64,000 nucleotides of DNA from Charina bottae (GCA_023362775.1 JALMGJ010000020.1:1798001-1862000), one strand, 5' to 3'; shown: positions 44,500-56,742, numbered from the stretch's first letter. The notes: generated from the letters alone by a model not told the origin. Made by a program: numbers and translations.

Positions 44500-46290
44500 C
44501 TGAACCTCCTTCCTTGCCAGAAAAGTACACAGATTTTGATGTTCATCAGGAGTGTGACTCTACCATCAACTTAAAACCTGGAGCCCAGATCTCAGTAAAA
44601 GACAATGTCCCATGTCTACTCAAGAGTTAGCCACTTTGAAATAATTTCTGGACAACAATCTGAAAAAAGGCTTTATTCACCCTTCTACATCTCCAGACTA
44701 CACTTTTTGTAAAAAAGAAAGATAATTCCTTGTGAGTTGTGCCTGATTAGATTTCTGAAACCATTATGGACCACTACCCACTGCCTTTTATTTCAGATCT
44801 GATGGATTACCTTCAGAAGGCATGCATTTTCACTAATTGGACTTGAGAGGCACTTACCATTTGATCAGAATGAATGAGGGCCATGAATATTTAACAGCTT
44901 TTGACATACAGTGTAGGAATCTTGAATATACAATAAAGCCCTTTGGATTGGTTAATATCCCTGCAGTCTTCTCCAGATTCATGAATGAAATATTTTAGAT
45001 AGTTTTGACAAATATATAGTGGTGTGACATCCTGATTTTTTCAGAAGAACCATCTTTACAGGAGACTCATGTCAGAAATGTCCTAGAATACAGTAGACTC
45101 TCAGTTGACTGGCACCCATGGGGATTGGTAGATGCTGGATAAATGTAGTTTCCAGTTGCTTGAGATTTACTATTAAAAATAGGCCTAATTAATACTATAC
45201 CCCATACTATACCATACCGCCTTCTCCTCTGCTCGGCTGCTCCCTCCCTCCCTGCCTCCCTCTCTTGCGCCAGTCTACCCGGTACTTGGAAGGACCGCAC
45301 CGGCCAGGACGAACCTTCCACGAGTGACGCCTCCACAGCCAACTGGCTCCCCCGCACAGGGGGAACGAGGGGGAGAGGCAGGCAGGCAAGGCAGGAAGGA
45401 CGGAGCAGCCTCCGCCTTCTGCGCGCCTGATGCTCGCTCACTCGGGAAAGGCAGGCAGGCAAGGCAGGAAGGACGGAGCAGCCTCCACCTTCCGCTCGCT
45501 CGCTGGGGAGGCAAGCAGGAAGGACGGAGCGACAGAGGTAGGGTCGGGCAGCGCCTCTGCCTTCCGCGTGCCTGAGGCTTGGACAGACAAAAGCTTGTGT
45601 CAATTTTTTTGCCAGTTGCTTGAGTTCCAGTTAACTGAGAGTCTACTGTACCTGTTTGTTAAGTTGGATAAATGTGCATTTCATCTTCCCCAACTGGACT
45701 CTCTGGGTAACTGGGTCTCTATAGAAGGAATACAGATCCATAGATACAATCCATTCTCATGTGGTGAGCACCTAGAAATGTGAAAGATGTCCAATATTTT
45801 CTGGGCTTTTCCAATTTTTATGGATTCATCCCTAATTTTGCATAAGGCCAAGACCACTCAACTTCTGAAAAATGGGCACAAATTTCAATGGTCTATTTAA
45901 AAGCAAGCAACCTTTCAGGACTTGAAAAATCTCTTTTCATCCCAATTCCTACTCAGCCATCTGTGCACTGATGTCTCAGACTCAGCTTTGGAAGCTGTTC
46001 TGCAGGCTTCAGCAGAGGGAGGGGAGGATCTCTTGCCATGCACCTTTTACTCCAGATTTCTTCAGTAGCTGAAACTAACTATATTTTGAATAAAGAGTTG
46101 CTGGCCATAGAAGCAGTGCTTCAACAATGGAGGCATTTCATGGAAGGAGCAACCCACCCTGTACAAGTATGCAAAGATCACAAAAATCTGGAGCACCTGC
46201 AGAAAGCAGACCTTCATTCCACATCAGATCAAGTGGTTACATTTTTTCTCCCATTTCAATTTTTATATCAGCTATGATCCTGGTTCACAG
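44500..46290 (+). pseudogene. Gypsy 3 reverse transcriptase and RNase H, split by a MITE
   Basis: Pieces in several frames give FVKKKD, YPLPFISDLMDYLQKA, FTKLDLRG-like and FSRFMNEIF, then ILIFSEEPSLQETHVRNVL just before the MITE at 45091. After it, LFVKLDKCAFHLPQLDSLG continues the RT without a gap. The YxDD box falls in a damaged area near 45020. RNase H is seen as ELLAIEAVLQQWRHFMEGA and VCKDHKNLEHLQ at 46095-46200. There are many stops and frame changes. Confidence 0.82.
45091..45648. mobile_element. GC-rich TA-flanked MITE inserted in gypsy 3 RT
   Basis: The ends CAGTAGACTCTCAGTTGACTGG and the inverted AGTTAACTGAGAGTCTACTG form terminal repeats, flanked by TA at 45089-45090 and 45649-45650. 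The 558-bp interior has no transposase. It contains a GC-rich, roughly 75-80-bp imperfect tandem repeat (about 45370-45540, GGCAGGCAAGGCAGGAAGG units). The TA target and CAGT ends suggest a pogo/Tigger-like non-autonomous element. Confidence 0.82.
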
Positions 46291-46792
46291 AACAAGCTGC
46301 CAGATACATTCACATGGAAGCCTGAATATATTTCCTGCCCATCAACTTGAAACAGACTTACACTCCCCCTCCCAAAAAGGAGGAGCTAGGGGTGGAGATG
46401 CAGGCAGTAGATCTCTTGGATTGGATACACTTGCAATAACAACAGGACCTGGATGTCAGAGCAGAAAGGGATGTATGCCAGGGAACTCTGTAAGACTGAT
46501 TATTTTCCTTCCTCTGTGTCCAACATGTTCCTCTTCATCTCCAGGAAGAGGTACTGTATTACAAGTTTGTAATGAAAATATGGAGGAGTGTTCAAAATAT
46601 TGCATCTTGTGCCCAGAGTGTTCTGGTGGCCAAGAATAAAAGTGAATGTCAAAGACAAGGTGTCATCCTGTCATCTCTATCATCAGGCTAAGGCTGTCAT
46701 TAATAAGCCAGCTAGTTTTCTTCAGCTGCTCTCTTCCCCTCCTGGGCCATGGGGCCGTTTCCCTGGATTTTATTACTAATCTTCCAAATGTA

Positions 46793-47210
46793 CAGGTAAG
46801 CCCTGTTTAACCCAGTTTAGCGACCATTCAAAAAGTAACAGCACTGAAAAAGTAACTTTACGACAAGTCCTCGCACTTACGACCATCACAGTATCCCCAC
46901 AGTCATGTAATTGAGATTCGGGCGCTTTGCAACCAGTAGGTGTTTATGACCGTCGCAGCATCCTACAGTCATTTGATTGCCATTTGTGGGCTTCACAGCC
47001 AGCTTTTGACAAACAGTCAATGGAGAAGCCGGCAGTAAAATCGCAAGTTGCAGTCACATGATGTCTACTTTAATGACTGGGTGATTCACTTAACAACCAC
47101 AGCAGAAGTGCGTTAGTAAGTCCATCATGATCAGTGATGTTTTGCTTAACGGCCGTGTTGCTTAGTGATGGAGTTGCTGGTCCCAATTATGGTTAAGTGA
47201 GGAATTCCTG
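46793..47210. mobile_element. TA-flanked MITE inserted in gypsy 3 integrase
   Basis: The left end CAGGTAAGCCCTGTTTAAC and right end GTTAAGTGAGGAATTCCTG form worn inverted repeats flanked by TA at 46791-46792 and 47211-47212. At 418 bp with no ORF, it belongs to the same end-family as 61183-62155 and 16890-24117. Confidence 0.75.
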
Positions 47211-47524
47211 TACAAGGTTACACAACCATTTTGATGGTAGTTGATTTGTTTATCAAGGTGGCTCATTTTATTCTTGCAAGGGACTACCCCTGGCTCAAGA
47301 GACCATGTTCTTTACATACAGGAGCTCAGTCAATCATGTGATCTCAGATCATGGCTCTCAATTCACATCCAAGGTCTGGAAGACCATTTCCCATTTACTG
47401 GACATTTGTATTCATTTGTCAGTCTTTCATAATCCAGCTTCAAACAGGAATTCAGAGAAGACAAACAGATTGCTTGAGCAGTACTTATACTATGTCTCTT
47501 ACTAGTAGGACAAGTGGACTGAAT

Positions 47525-47610
47525 TATTATATAATTATACCGCCCAGAGTCCCCTCTGGAAATGAGGGGAGATGGGCGGTGATATAAGTTAGAAATATAA
47601 ATAAATATTC
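47525..47610 (+). repeat. Short L2/CR1-type LINE or SINE tail
   Basis: ACCGCCCAGAGTCCCCTCTGG...GATGGGCGGTGATATAAG followed by ATAAATAAAT is the standard tail of this group. It is only about 85 bp long and interrupts the integrase reading. Confidence 0.7.
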
Positions 47611-48111
47611 TCTCTTGCAGAATTTGCATAACTCACTGAATTCTGCACGTCCCCCTTTCAAGCCATCTACAGCTACCACCACTGCATCTTGCCCTCCAGA
47701 GCTCCTGCATCCACTGTTCTTCAAGCTTCTGACTTTCTCCAGGGGACACAGCCTGGTCAGCTCCTTTTATTGGAACAGTAAGATTTGGTCATTGATGTCA
47801 TAGATGCAATAGACAAGATGATACCAAGATTGAGGTGGGGAATTTGGTGTGGCTCCTGCCCATCCAAGAGCTGAATTCAAAGTTTATTGGCCCCTTCCCA
47901 ATTACACAGCAAGTTAATCCAGTGGCCCTCCATCTACAATAGCCTGCTTCAATGAAGATTCATCTGGTATTCCACCAGTTGTTCCTTGTTCATGAGGAGC
48001 TGCCCTGTCTCTTGAGTTCAACACCTGTTCCTTCCCACCTACCAAACCCTGGTTTTGGCAGATGTGGAACAGGAATATTAAGTGGAATGTATTCTGGACA
48101 CAGGAGGAGAC

Positions 48112-48569
48112 TGTGACGTCCTTGATCCGTTGACTATTAAATCAGAGTTCCTGACAAAAGCCACTCAGGGATATGAAGGAATCTTTATTAAAGCCAGTGA
48201 TCCATTGCACATTAAAGACTCGAGTGAATCAAGCTCCCGCAACCAACAGTTTAAAATCTCCAAGTTCCCCCCCCCCCATCAGGATTCGCAGCTCGATCAC
48301 CCTTCCCTTTGTCTCTCAGTTCTCAGACCTTTTTGGATCCGAATCAACTAATGCGGCAATATCGCCCTTTGATCTATCCTGGGTGCTGAAACGCTCGGCG
48401 CGAGACTTTGATTAACATAGTTTGCATTTCTGTGAATACACCAAACCCCTACTTTACATGTCTGGTAGTTTTACTGTCAGGCACCCACAAACGACCCTGT
48501 GAGTTTAACGAAGTGGCAGGATGTTCCTTCTTGGCGCCATGGCAGGATGGCATGGATGACACCCTGACA
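48112..48569 (-). repeat. Gypsy 2 3' LTR (458 bp)
   Basis: It starts TGTGACGTCC and ends ACACCCTGACA on the plus strand. In element sense it has TTTTAAAC about 27-30 bp before ATTCACTCGAGTCTTTAATG, then AATAAAG. This mirrors the promoter, transcript start and poly(A) layout of the gypsy 1 LTR. A purine-rich tract (GGGGGATTTATTTTTAGGGGG in element sense) lies just inside at about 48570-48598. Confidence 0.88.
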
Positions 48570-49329
48570 TACCGCCCCCTAAAAATAAATCCCCCGCCTT
48601 TAGCGCTTCATGTACAAAATACAAAAATACATTACACTTCACCCATTACAAAGGTTTCCTTCCCTTCTCTCAAACCCTCTATTTTGGCTTGGTTGGGAAT
48701 TTGTCATGAAACTTCTTCACTAAGTTAGGTGCTTGTACATGATGACTGTCCACCCACTCACTCTGAGATCTGGGGAAATGTTTCCACTGTATTAAGTACT
48801 GCAAACACCACCACCACCCCGATGCTGTCTGGTGTCTAGTACCTCTTGCACTTCAAAGTGCTGTTCTCTGTCAACCATTACTGGAACTGGTGTAGGTTGC
48901 TCTGGGTGCCAGCGTTCTGAGTCTTTAACTGGTTCCAGCAGACTACAATGAAAAACGGGGTGGACTTTTCTCAAATTTTTTGGTAGCTGTAACTATACTG
49001 TCACATTGTTGATAATTTTGGTGATAGGGAAAGGTCCCATGTATTTTGGACTCAGCTTTTTTGAGGGTTCTGAGGATTTTAGAAACTTTCTAGATAAATA
49101 CACCTTCTCCCCCACTTTCAGTTGCCATTCCGGTGCTCTTTTGCAGTCAACAAATTTCTTGTAAGTTTCTTTGGCATCCTCCTCCATTGTTGGCCCCCGT
49201 CAGCTATGCGTTTCATCCACTCATCCAATGGGACAATTTTGGTTTTATCTTTTGGCAACTCCGGGAATGCCATGAACCCTTGCCCTTTCACCACTTGGAA
49301 AGGGGGAAACCCCATACTCTGGTGTACTG

Positions 49330-49715
49330 TCAACCCAGCAGTTCGAAAGCCTTGCAAGTAGATAAATGGGTACCACCTTAAAAAAGTGGGCTAATTTGCT
49401 GGCATCCTGTCGGGAAGTCAGCTCCACCGGAGAGGAGAGGATCAAAGGATCGGAGGAAGATCAAATAGCGGTGGTGACGATGGACCCGGATGTGACAGCT
49501 ACAGGACATCAGCAGCCGGCTCAAGGCATCCTGGGAATTGTAGTCCAGAGCCTAATAGAGTTGGTTCCCTTACCCCTCTCCTTTCATGAGCGGTGAATAT
49601 TTGGAATTGATGTATAATTGAATTGTATATATATGATTGTAAGCCGCCTAGAGTCCTCCACTAGGGAGGGGATAGGCGGGGTATAAATAGCACTATAAAT
49701 AAAAATAAATAAAAA
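49330..49715 (+). repeat. L2/CR1-tailed retroelement inserted in gypsy 2 integrase
   Basis: The 386-bp insert is flanked by TACTG (49325-49329 and 49716-49720), and its removal rejoins the integrase reading. It begins with a segment like the middle of a Sauria SINE (CAGTTCGAAAGC...GTAGATAAATGGGTACCACC) and ends with GTAAGCCGCCTAGAGTCC...GGCGGGGTATAAATAG and ATAAAT units. It looks like a composite SINE. Confidence 0.65.
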
Positions 49716-49927
49716 TACTGAATTACTGTTATAAGCCACTTTAGCAAACGGAAGTAGATCCACCCAATTGTCCTGCTGATAGCTGACGTAGCATCTAAGG
49801 TACTGCTCCAACACTTGATTAGTACATTCACAGCCTCTGTCTGTCTCTGGATGATGGCTGGAGCTTAAGCCTTGTCCCACGCCAATCATCTTTAAGAATG
49901 CCCTCCAAAATTTAGAGATGTATTGTA

Positions 49928-50240
49928 CACAAGAAGACAGTGATTTGGGTAGTAACTGATTTATTTTCAAAGCAAGCCCATTTCATTCCTTGCACTAGTA
50001 TACCAAATGCAGGGCAGCTAACCAAGATGTTTGTGCAACACATTTATAGACTACACGGGACCCCTGAACGAATCATAACTGACCGTCAGTTATGATTCGT
50101 TCAGGGGTCCCATGTAGTCTATAAATGTGTTGCACAAACATCTTGGCTAGTTGCCCTGCATTTGGTATACTAGTGCAAGGAATGAAATGGGCTTGCTTTG
50201 AAAATAAATCAGTTACTACCCAAATCACTGTCTTCTTGTG
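49928..50240. repeat. Long near-perfect palindrome (155-bp arms, 3-bp spacer)
   Basis: Bases 49928-50082 pair with 50086-50240 around CCG at 50083-50085. I find about three mismatches and no gap. The right arm is native integrase coding sequence; the left arm is its inverted copy, joined to the downstream integrase at 49927. Confidence 0.93.
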
Positions 50241-50410
50241 GCTCTCTGGTAAATCTACTATAAAGTCCATAGCTATTTGTTTCCAAGGTTGGGTGGGGCT
50301 TGCCACATTCTGCAATAGTCCTCTGGGTTCCCCCCCCCCACTCTTTTGGCCATGGCACAGATTGGGCAACTGGCTACATATTCCTCCACATCTTTGTGAA
50401 GGGATGGCCA

Positions 50411-52466
50411 TCAGAATTGCCGCCTCAAAAGGTGCAAAGTCTTTAGAAATCCGAAGTGCCCAGCCAACTTCGCATCGTGGTGTCTCTCAAGTATTTTCCT
50501 TCTCAGGGGCTCGGGTTGCTTTATTAGTTTGCACCACACATCAGTTTTTAGCACCAACTGCAGTTCATTTAATAACTCCCCTTCTACTGTTAAACTGGGC
50601 TTGGACTTCTGACTCCTTGTGACCGCCGCCATCCCCAACTTTTGGGTAGGGATAATAGAATCTACTACCTCTTCCCTCTGGCTGTTGTGTTGTGGTAACC
50701 AGGACAAAGCATCGCCCAAAAAGTCCTTTCCCCTGGGGAAGTACTTTAGCATGAAATTGAATCTACTAAAGAATTGAGTCCATCTAATCTGCTTGGGGTT
50801 TAACTTTCTTGAAGTGCACAGCACTTCTAAATTCTTGTAATCTGTCCAAACTTCCAAGGGGTGAGCTGCCCCTTCTAGTAAATGCCACCAATTTATAAAA
50901 GCCCAGCGTACTGCAAACGCTTCCTTTTCCCATACGTGCGCCAGTGGTGTTCCGTGTTGGTGAACTTGCGGGAAAGGTACGCGCAACGTCTGTTTCCCCT
51001 CCCAGTCCTTTTGTAATAAAATCTCTCCAACAGTGACATCTGATGCATCTACTTGTACGATTAGGGGTTTCGTGGAGTCGGGGTGGTTTAATACTTGCTC
51101 CAAAGTGAACACCACCTTCAGCTGTTCAAAAGCCTCTTGGCAGTCTGTCGTCCACTGCAGACTCGCCCCTGGTCTTTTCACCATATTAGGGTCCCCCTTC
51201 CCCTTAGTCTTTAGCAAATCAGTGAGCGGTAAAGCCACTTGTGCAAAATTTTGTATGAATTGCCGGTAAAAATTTGGGAACCCCAAGAAACTCTGTAGCT
51301 GTCTCCTAGTTCAAGGTGGTTCCCAAGCCACATCTTGCCCCTTCACCGGATCCATTTCAAACCTTTTGCTTGATACCCGATACCCCAGATAATCTAATTG
51401 CTCCTTATGAAATTCACATTTTGACAATTTAGCATACAATTGATTTTGCAGTAACCGTTTTAGCACTTCCCTCACCAAAGACACATGTTCTTCTATCATT
51501 TCAGTATAAACCAGGATATCATCTAAATAGACTAACACCCCACGGTAAAGGAACTCATGTAACACTTCATTTATTAAATGCATGAAGACCCAAGCCCCCC
51601 CCCTCAATACAAAGGGTATTATACTACTAAGTATTCAGAGGACCCCAGCTGGCAATTAAACACTGTTTTCCACTCATCTCCTTCCTGAATTCGAACTTGG
51701 AAATGCTTCCCTTAATTCTAATTTGGTAAAAAATCTTCCCCCTTGATAGGTGGGCTAGTATCATCAGCAGTAAAGGGTATTTACTGGAATTATAGATAGC
51801 ATTCAACCCCCAGTACTCAGTGCACAATCTCAGTGATCTATCCTTCTTGGTTCTGAAAAGAACAGGCACAGCCATCGATGAAGTGGCCAGGCGAATGAAC
51901 CCTCGTTCTAAGTTTTTGTCAATGAACTCCTGCAACGCCTCCAGTTCCTTGGGAGTCATGGAGTACAGCTTAGTTCTGGGCACCGGCACCAGGTTCCAGT
52001 TCTATAGCACAATCTGACTTCCTATGAGTTGGGAGCTGGTTAGATTCCACTTCTCCGAACACCGCTTTTAAATCTCTGTACTGCACAGGGATGAGTTCGT
52101 TCTCCTCTCCTGCCACTTCCCCCCAAATCTCGGACGCTGCACCTATTAACTCAGGCTTGCCCTTCTGCTCTCCATGGGTTAACCCATGATAAATTCCATT
52201 GGCGAAAGTTAATTGCCCAGTGACCCAATTCACTTGGGGGTTCTGGGCTCGCAACCAAGTCAGTCCCAACACTACATGTTGATCAGAGATAGGAGCCACT
52301 ATAAATCTCAAAGACTTGAGATTGACATGACTTCCCATTCGTATCTGAACCACTTCGGTGCAATACTCTACTGGGCCCCTTTCATCTCCGTCCCATCAAG
52401 TTGAACGAAACTGATGGGCTTTTTCAGCCTTCTCACTTTCAGTCTCAGTCCAGTCACCAGGGCAGG
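50411..52466 (-). pseudogene. Gypsy 2 protease C-half, reverse transcriptase and RNase H
   Basis: In element order: the protease remainder (LVTGLRLKVRRLKK, FVQLDGTEMKG, VLGLTWLRAQNPQV), then RT with PVLFRTKKDRSLRLCTEY, a worn substrate block and the catalytic VYLDDILVY. Next comes EEHVSLVREVLKRLLQNQLYA, the part missing from gypsy 1. RNase H reads QVDASDVTVGEILLQ, KEAFAVRWA and VWTDYKNLEVL, then DALSWLPQHNSQ and AKLAGHFGFLKTLHLL leading into integrase. At least three frame breaks separate the pieces (near 52360, 51980-51640 and 51300). Confidence 0.9.
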
Positions 52467-53058
52467 ATGCATGTCATGGGGGGCTCGGGCTGGGGATTCA
52501 GGCTCGGAGTCAGAGTCAGAGTCACATGACGAGGATGGGCATCCAGCCTGACGTAGAGTTGGAGGGTGAGCAGACAGTTCTAGATAAAGGGCCAACTGAG
52601 CAGTCAGAGGCAGGGTTGGTCAGCAAGCAGCAAGCACAGGTGCCACTGATTAGTGGGGACAAAGACTCAGAGCTGCCGCCCCCTCCCAGTGCTCGAGAAA
52701 GGAGAGCGGAAAGGAAAGAGGAACAGCGGAGGTCGGCGAGGCTACGTGTGAGAAAGTTCCACCCGGATCTGCCTCTATAAAAAGTGAGCCGCAAGCCCAG
52801 ACCGTTCATTGGGGACAACCATCTGCTTACCGGACTCCATGTGCCTGGATTCCTGATGAAAACCTTGTGACCTGACTCTTGGAGTCACTTGACTAATCGT
52901 GTTTTGAACGTGAAACTCCCTTAAGGCAAGATCGTGGGACTTTTGGGGCTTGTTTTTGTAGAATCTGTGTGTTTGAGCTCACACTCCATTGCTGCCTGTT
53001 CGTTACCTCACAAGTTTACCTCACAAGTTTCTCAGCAAAGTTTACCTCACAAGTTTCT

Positions 53059-56000
53059 TTTTTATATATATATAGATTTTATTAAGATTTTAAATATACA
53101 AAGTTAAAAGTTGAAAATGAAACAGAAATAGAAATACAAATTAAAGAAATAGGAAAAGAAAAGTGTAGTAAAGCAAAAGAAAGAAAAAGAAAACAAACAT
53201 AGAAATTGGATAGCTTCCAATCTATCTATGGTCATAGGAGTAAAGAAAAGTAATTTGTTCTTACATGCTGGCTATTCATATAATATTCATATACATTTCT
53301 TGTCTAATATATTCTATTTATATATAATCTAATAATCAAAACCCCATGCAAGCTTTGCTCCTCCTGCTTTTTGCAAATAGTCCATCAAAGGCTTCCACTC
53401 TTTAAGAAAATAACGATTTGAATTTTCTTTTAATAAACATGTCAATTTGTCATTTTCTGCCATATCCAATAATTTCAACATCCATTCCTGTATCATTGGT
53501 ACAATTAGGTTTTTCCAGTTTTGTGCATGTAAAAGTCTTGCTGCTGTAATCATATATTGTATTATTCTAAAAAAATGTTTTTCTATTTGTACATCCAAAA
53601 TTCCGAGTAAAAAAAATTCTGGTTTAAATTGTATTCGTATTAGTATATTTTGCATCAGTGAATGTATCTCAATCCAAAATTTCTTTGCCATTTTACATGT
53701 CCACCACATATGGTAAAAAGACCCCTCTTGTTTTTTACATTTCCAACATAAGTTGGAAATATTCCCATACATTTTTGCAAGTTTTTGTGGGGTTATATAC
53801 CATCGGTACATCATCTTGTAAAAATTTTCTTTTAGATTATAACACAAAGTAAATTTTAATCCTTTAGTCCACATATCTTCCCATTGTTGCAATTGTATAT
53901 TGTGGCCAATATTTTTTGCCCATTGAATCATACAGTCTTTAACTTGTTCCTCCACCATTTCTCCTTTTAACAATAATTTATACATTTTAGCAATTAAGTG
54001 TTCATCAGTTTCACATAATTGTATCTCAAATTCTGATTTGGTTTGTTCAAATTCCAATTTTTTTTTAATCTAATTTAAATTTCTCTATAAGTTGCATATA
54101 GGAAAGCCATTGAAAAGTATACCCTTCTTGAGCAAGTTCTTCTTTTGATTTTGTTACATAATGCCCTTGTTCCTTTTTTAAAAAATCCTTGTAAGTCAAC
54201 CACTTGTCCTTATTTCTTATTTCTGTTCTATAAAATGCTTCTTGCGTGGAAATCCATAAGGGTCTCTTATAACATAAAGTTGATTTATATTTATTCCAAA
54301 TTCTCAACAAAGATCTTCTAATATAATGATTTTTAAAATCCACATTAACTGTAGCTTTGTCATACCATAAATATCCATGCCATCCAAATCTTAATTCATG
54401 ACCCTCCAAATTCAATAATTTTTCATTTTTCAAAACAATCCATTCTTTAAGCCATACCAAACCACAGGCTGCATGATATAATTTCAAATCCGGGAGACCT
54501 AAACCTCCTCTTTCTTTTGAATCTTGCAAGACTTTGTATTTTATTCTTGGTTTTTTCCCTTGCCAAATAAACTTAGAAATATCCCTCTGCCACTGTTTAA
54601 ATGGTTCCTCTGATGTCAATATAGGTAGTGTTTGAAAGAGGTATAAAATTCATGGTAATATATTCATTTTGATCTCTGATATTCTACCTAATAATGATAA
54701 TTGCAACTTTCCCCATCGATCTAAATCTTTTTAAATGTGGAACATAGTTATTTTGAAATAATTTGACATTCTTCGATGTTAAATAAACTCCCAAATATTA
54801 CTTTTTTCTCCATAGAGTATCCCGTCATTTCTCTCAATTTCTCTTGTTGATGGTAATCCATATTCTTAGTCAAAACTTTTGTTTTCTGTAACTTAACTTT
54901 GAACCCTGCTAACGACCCAAAGTCTTTCAGTTTCTGCATCAATAACTCAATCCCATCCAGTGGGTTCTCTAAGGTAATGACTAGATCGTCAGCAAAGGCT
55001 CTTAATTTATAAACTTCCTTTTTGACTCTAATGCCATGAATACCATTATCTTGTCTAATATCTCTAAGGAAGACTTCTAAAACCAATATAAACAGAAGTG
55101 GAGATAAAGGACAACCTTGTCTTGTACCCTTTTGTATTTCACATGGTTTACTAAATTCTCCATTAACAATTATCTTTGCATGTTGTGGTGTATATATTGA
55201 TTTAATCCACTTAATGAAATTTCCTCCAAAATTCATAGTCTCCAATACTTTAAACATAAAAGACCAGTTTAAATTGTCAAACGCTTTTTCAGCATCTATA
55301 AATATCAAAGCAGCTTGTTTTTCATTATGTTGTTCTAAATACTCCAAGACATCCAGGACATTTCTAACATTGTCTCTAATTTGTCTTTTAGGTAAAAATC
55401 CTGCTTGATCTTGATGAATAAAATTTCTAAGGATATTTTTCAATCTTTCCGCCAGTACTGTTGTAAATATCTTATAGTCATTATTCAATAATAATATTGG
55501 TCTATAATTCTTTGTTGTATTCAAATTTTGCTGTTCTTTCGGAATCAATGTAATGTGGGCCTCTTCCAAGTTTCCGGCATAATTCCTGTTTCCAAAAATC
55601 AAATTCATAGTTTTCTGAAGAGGTATACATAGTTCATCTTCGAAACATTTATAGTAAGCTGCCGATAGGCCATCCGGTCCTGGTGCTTTTCCACTATTGA
55701 TTTTCTTAAAGGCCACTGTCATTTCCTCTTTTGTTATAGGATTATTAATGTTGTTAATTCATGTTGTATATTAGAGATTATATTTTTTTGTCTTTGTTTT
55801 CTTAGTTTATAGGCTAACCATCTTCCTGGTTTATTTGCAAATTCAAAATATTTCTGTTTCGTAAATTTCATTTGGGTCTCTATTTCCTGTACCAAAATCA
55901 TTGATATTTGTTTTTGTAAAAATTTAATTTGAGTTATCAGTGTATTATCCATTGGCTTATCCCTCAGACATTTCTCTTTACTTTTAATTTCATTCAAAAT

Positions 56001-56742
56001 CGATTGAATTTTTTCTCGTTTCTTTCTCCTCATTTGAGCATTATATTGAATGAAATAACCCCTCATATAAGCTTTACTTGCGTCCCAAACAGTTTGAGTA
56101 CTAGTACCCTTATTTAAATTCAATAAAAAATATTCTCTTAGCCTTTTCTTGCATGTATCTACAACATCCTCTTTCCGAAGGATTGACTCATTTAATCTCC
56201 ATCGAAATATATTCCTTTCCCCTTTGATAGTCAACAATACAGGATTATGATCTGATAAGGTTTTAGGTAGTATTTCAACTTTGTTAACATCCATCATTAA
56301 ACTTTTAGAAATCAAAAACATATCTATTCTAGAAAATGATCTATACCTCTCTGAGTAATATGTATATTCTTTAGAGTTCCCATTCATAAGTCTCCAAATA
56401 TCTTGTAAATCCAACATGTCTTTCAAATCAAAAAATGTTTGGGGTAGTTTTCCCTGAGTGGGTTTCACATTTTTTTGCGAATGTCAAAAAAATCTTCCCA
56501 ATCTTCCATTGGGAGAATCACCCCATTCCAGTCACCCATGAAACACCAATTCTCATATGATAAGTCCAAAAGTTTATCCATCAAATTCTTATAAAATAGT
56601 CCTTTATCAAAATTTGGAGCATAAAGTCCAACCATCAATATTTTAGTCCCTTGTATATTTACTTCCACTGCGATATATCTTCCTTCATCATCAGTCAGTA
56701 TTAACTTTGGATTCAGTTTTTGTTGTATATACAAAACTACCC
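53059..56742 (-). mobile_element. 5'-truncated L1 LINE inside the solo LTR
   Basis: A 3.7-kb minus-strand L1 with a perfect 16-bp TSD TACCTCACAAGTTTCT at 53043-53058 and 56743-56758. It lacks the 5' UTR, ORF1 and the start of ORF2, the usual result of incomplete reverse transcription. It is related to the L1 at 4996-10921 but clearly different in sequence. Confidence 0.95.
53329..56740 (-). pseudogene. L1 ORF2 of the truncated copy
   Basis: The reading begins inside the endonuclease: YIQQKLNPKLILTDDEGRY, CFMGDWNGVILP, SRIDMFLISK and SDHNPVLL. The RT has SGKAPGPDGLSAAYY, FIDAEKAFDNLNW, GTRQGCPLSPLLF and the catalytic AFADDLVITLENP near 54990. The C-terminus has CWKCKKQEGSFYHMWWTC near 53700-53750. 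Frame breaks occur near 56465, 55730, 54700 and 54060. The front of the endonuclease, with the WNVNG-type motif, is absent. Confidence 0.93.

Larger units (their letters stand above)
46400..48111 (+). pseudogene. Gypsy 3 integrase and first half of chromodomain
   Basis: Worn integrase pieces in order are YCILCPECSGGQE-like and SSCHLYHQAK (zinc region), PWGRFPGF, then after the MITE at 46793 WLILFLQGTT, ISDHGSQFTSKVWK (second catalytic Asp) and QTGIQRRQTDCLS-like. A LINE tail interrupts near 47525-47610. The C-terminal part reads NSARPPFKPS, and the chromodomain starts EQEY.VECILD at about 48070. It is cut there by gypsy 2 and resumes at 58493. Confidence 0.75.
48664..50411 (-). pseudogene. 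Gypsy 2 integrase and chromodomain, disrupted
   Basis: In element order: an integrase core IAMDFIVDLPESHKKTV, DLFSKQAHFI and HGTPERIITD (second Asp region) at 50411-50086. The reading then meets the 155-bp inverted duplication, resumes SKFWRAFLKMIGVGQGLSS and VLEQYLRC, and is split again by an insertion (49330-49715). Next come HQSMGFPPFQVVKG, VGEKVYLSRKFL, GPFPITKI and VHPVFHCSLL, then a chromodomain (FEVQEVLDTR...QYLIQWKHF...SEWVDSHHV) ending near 48664. Several frames are involved. Confidence 0.88.

Noticed and set aside
45067..45603. 178-codon minus-strand frame rich in Pro, Ala, Arg and Ser
   Set aside because: It lies within the GC-rich MITE. Open frames are expected by chance in GC-rich tandem repeats, and no domain is visible.
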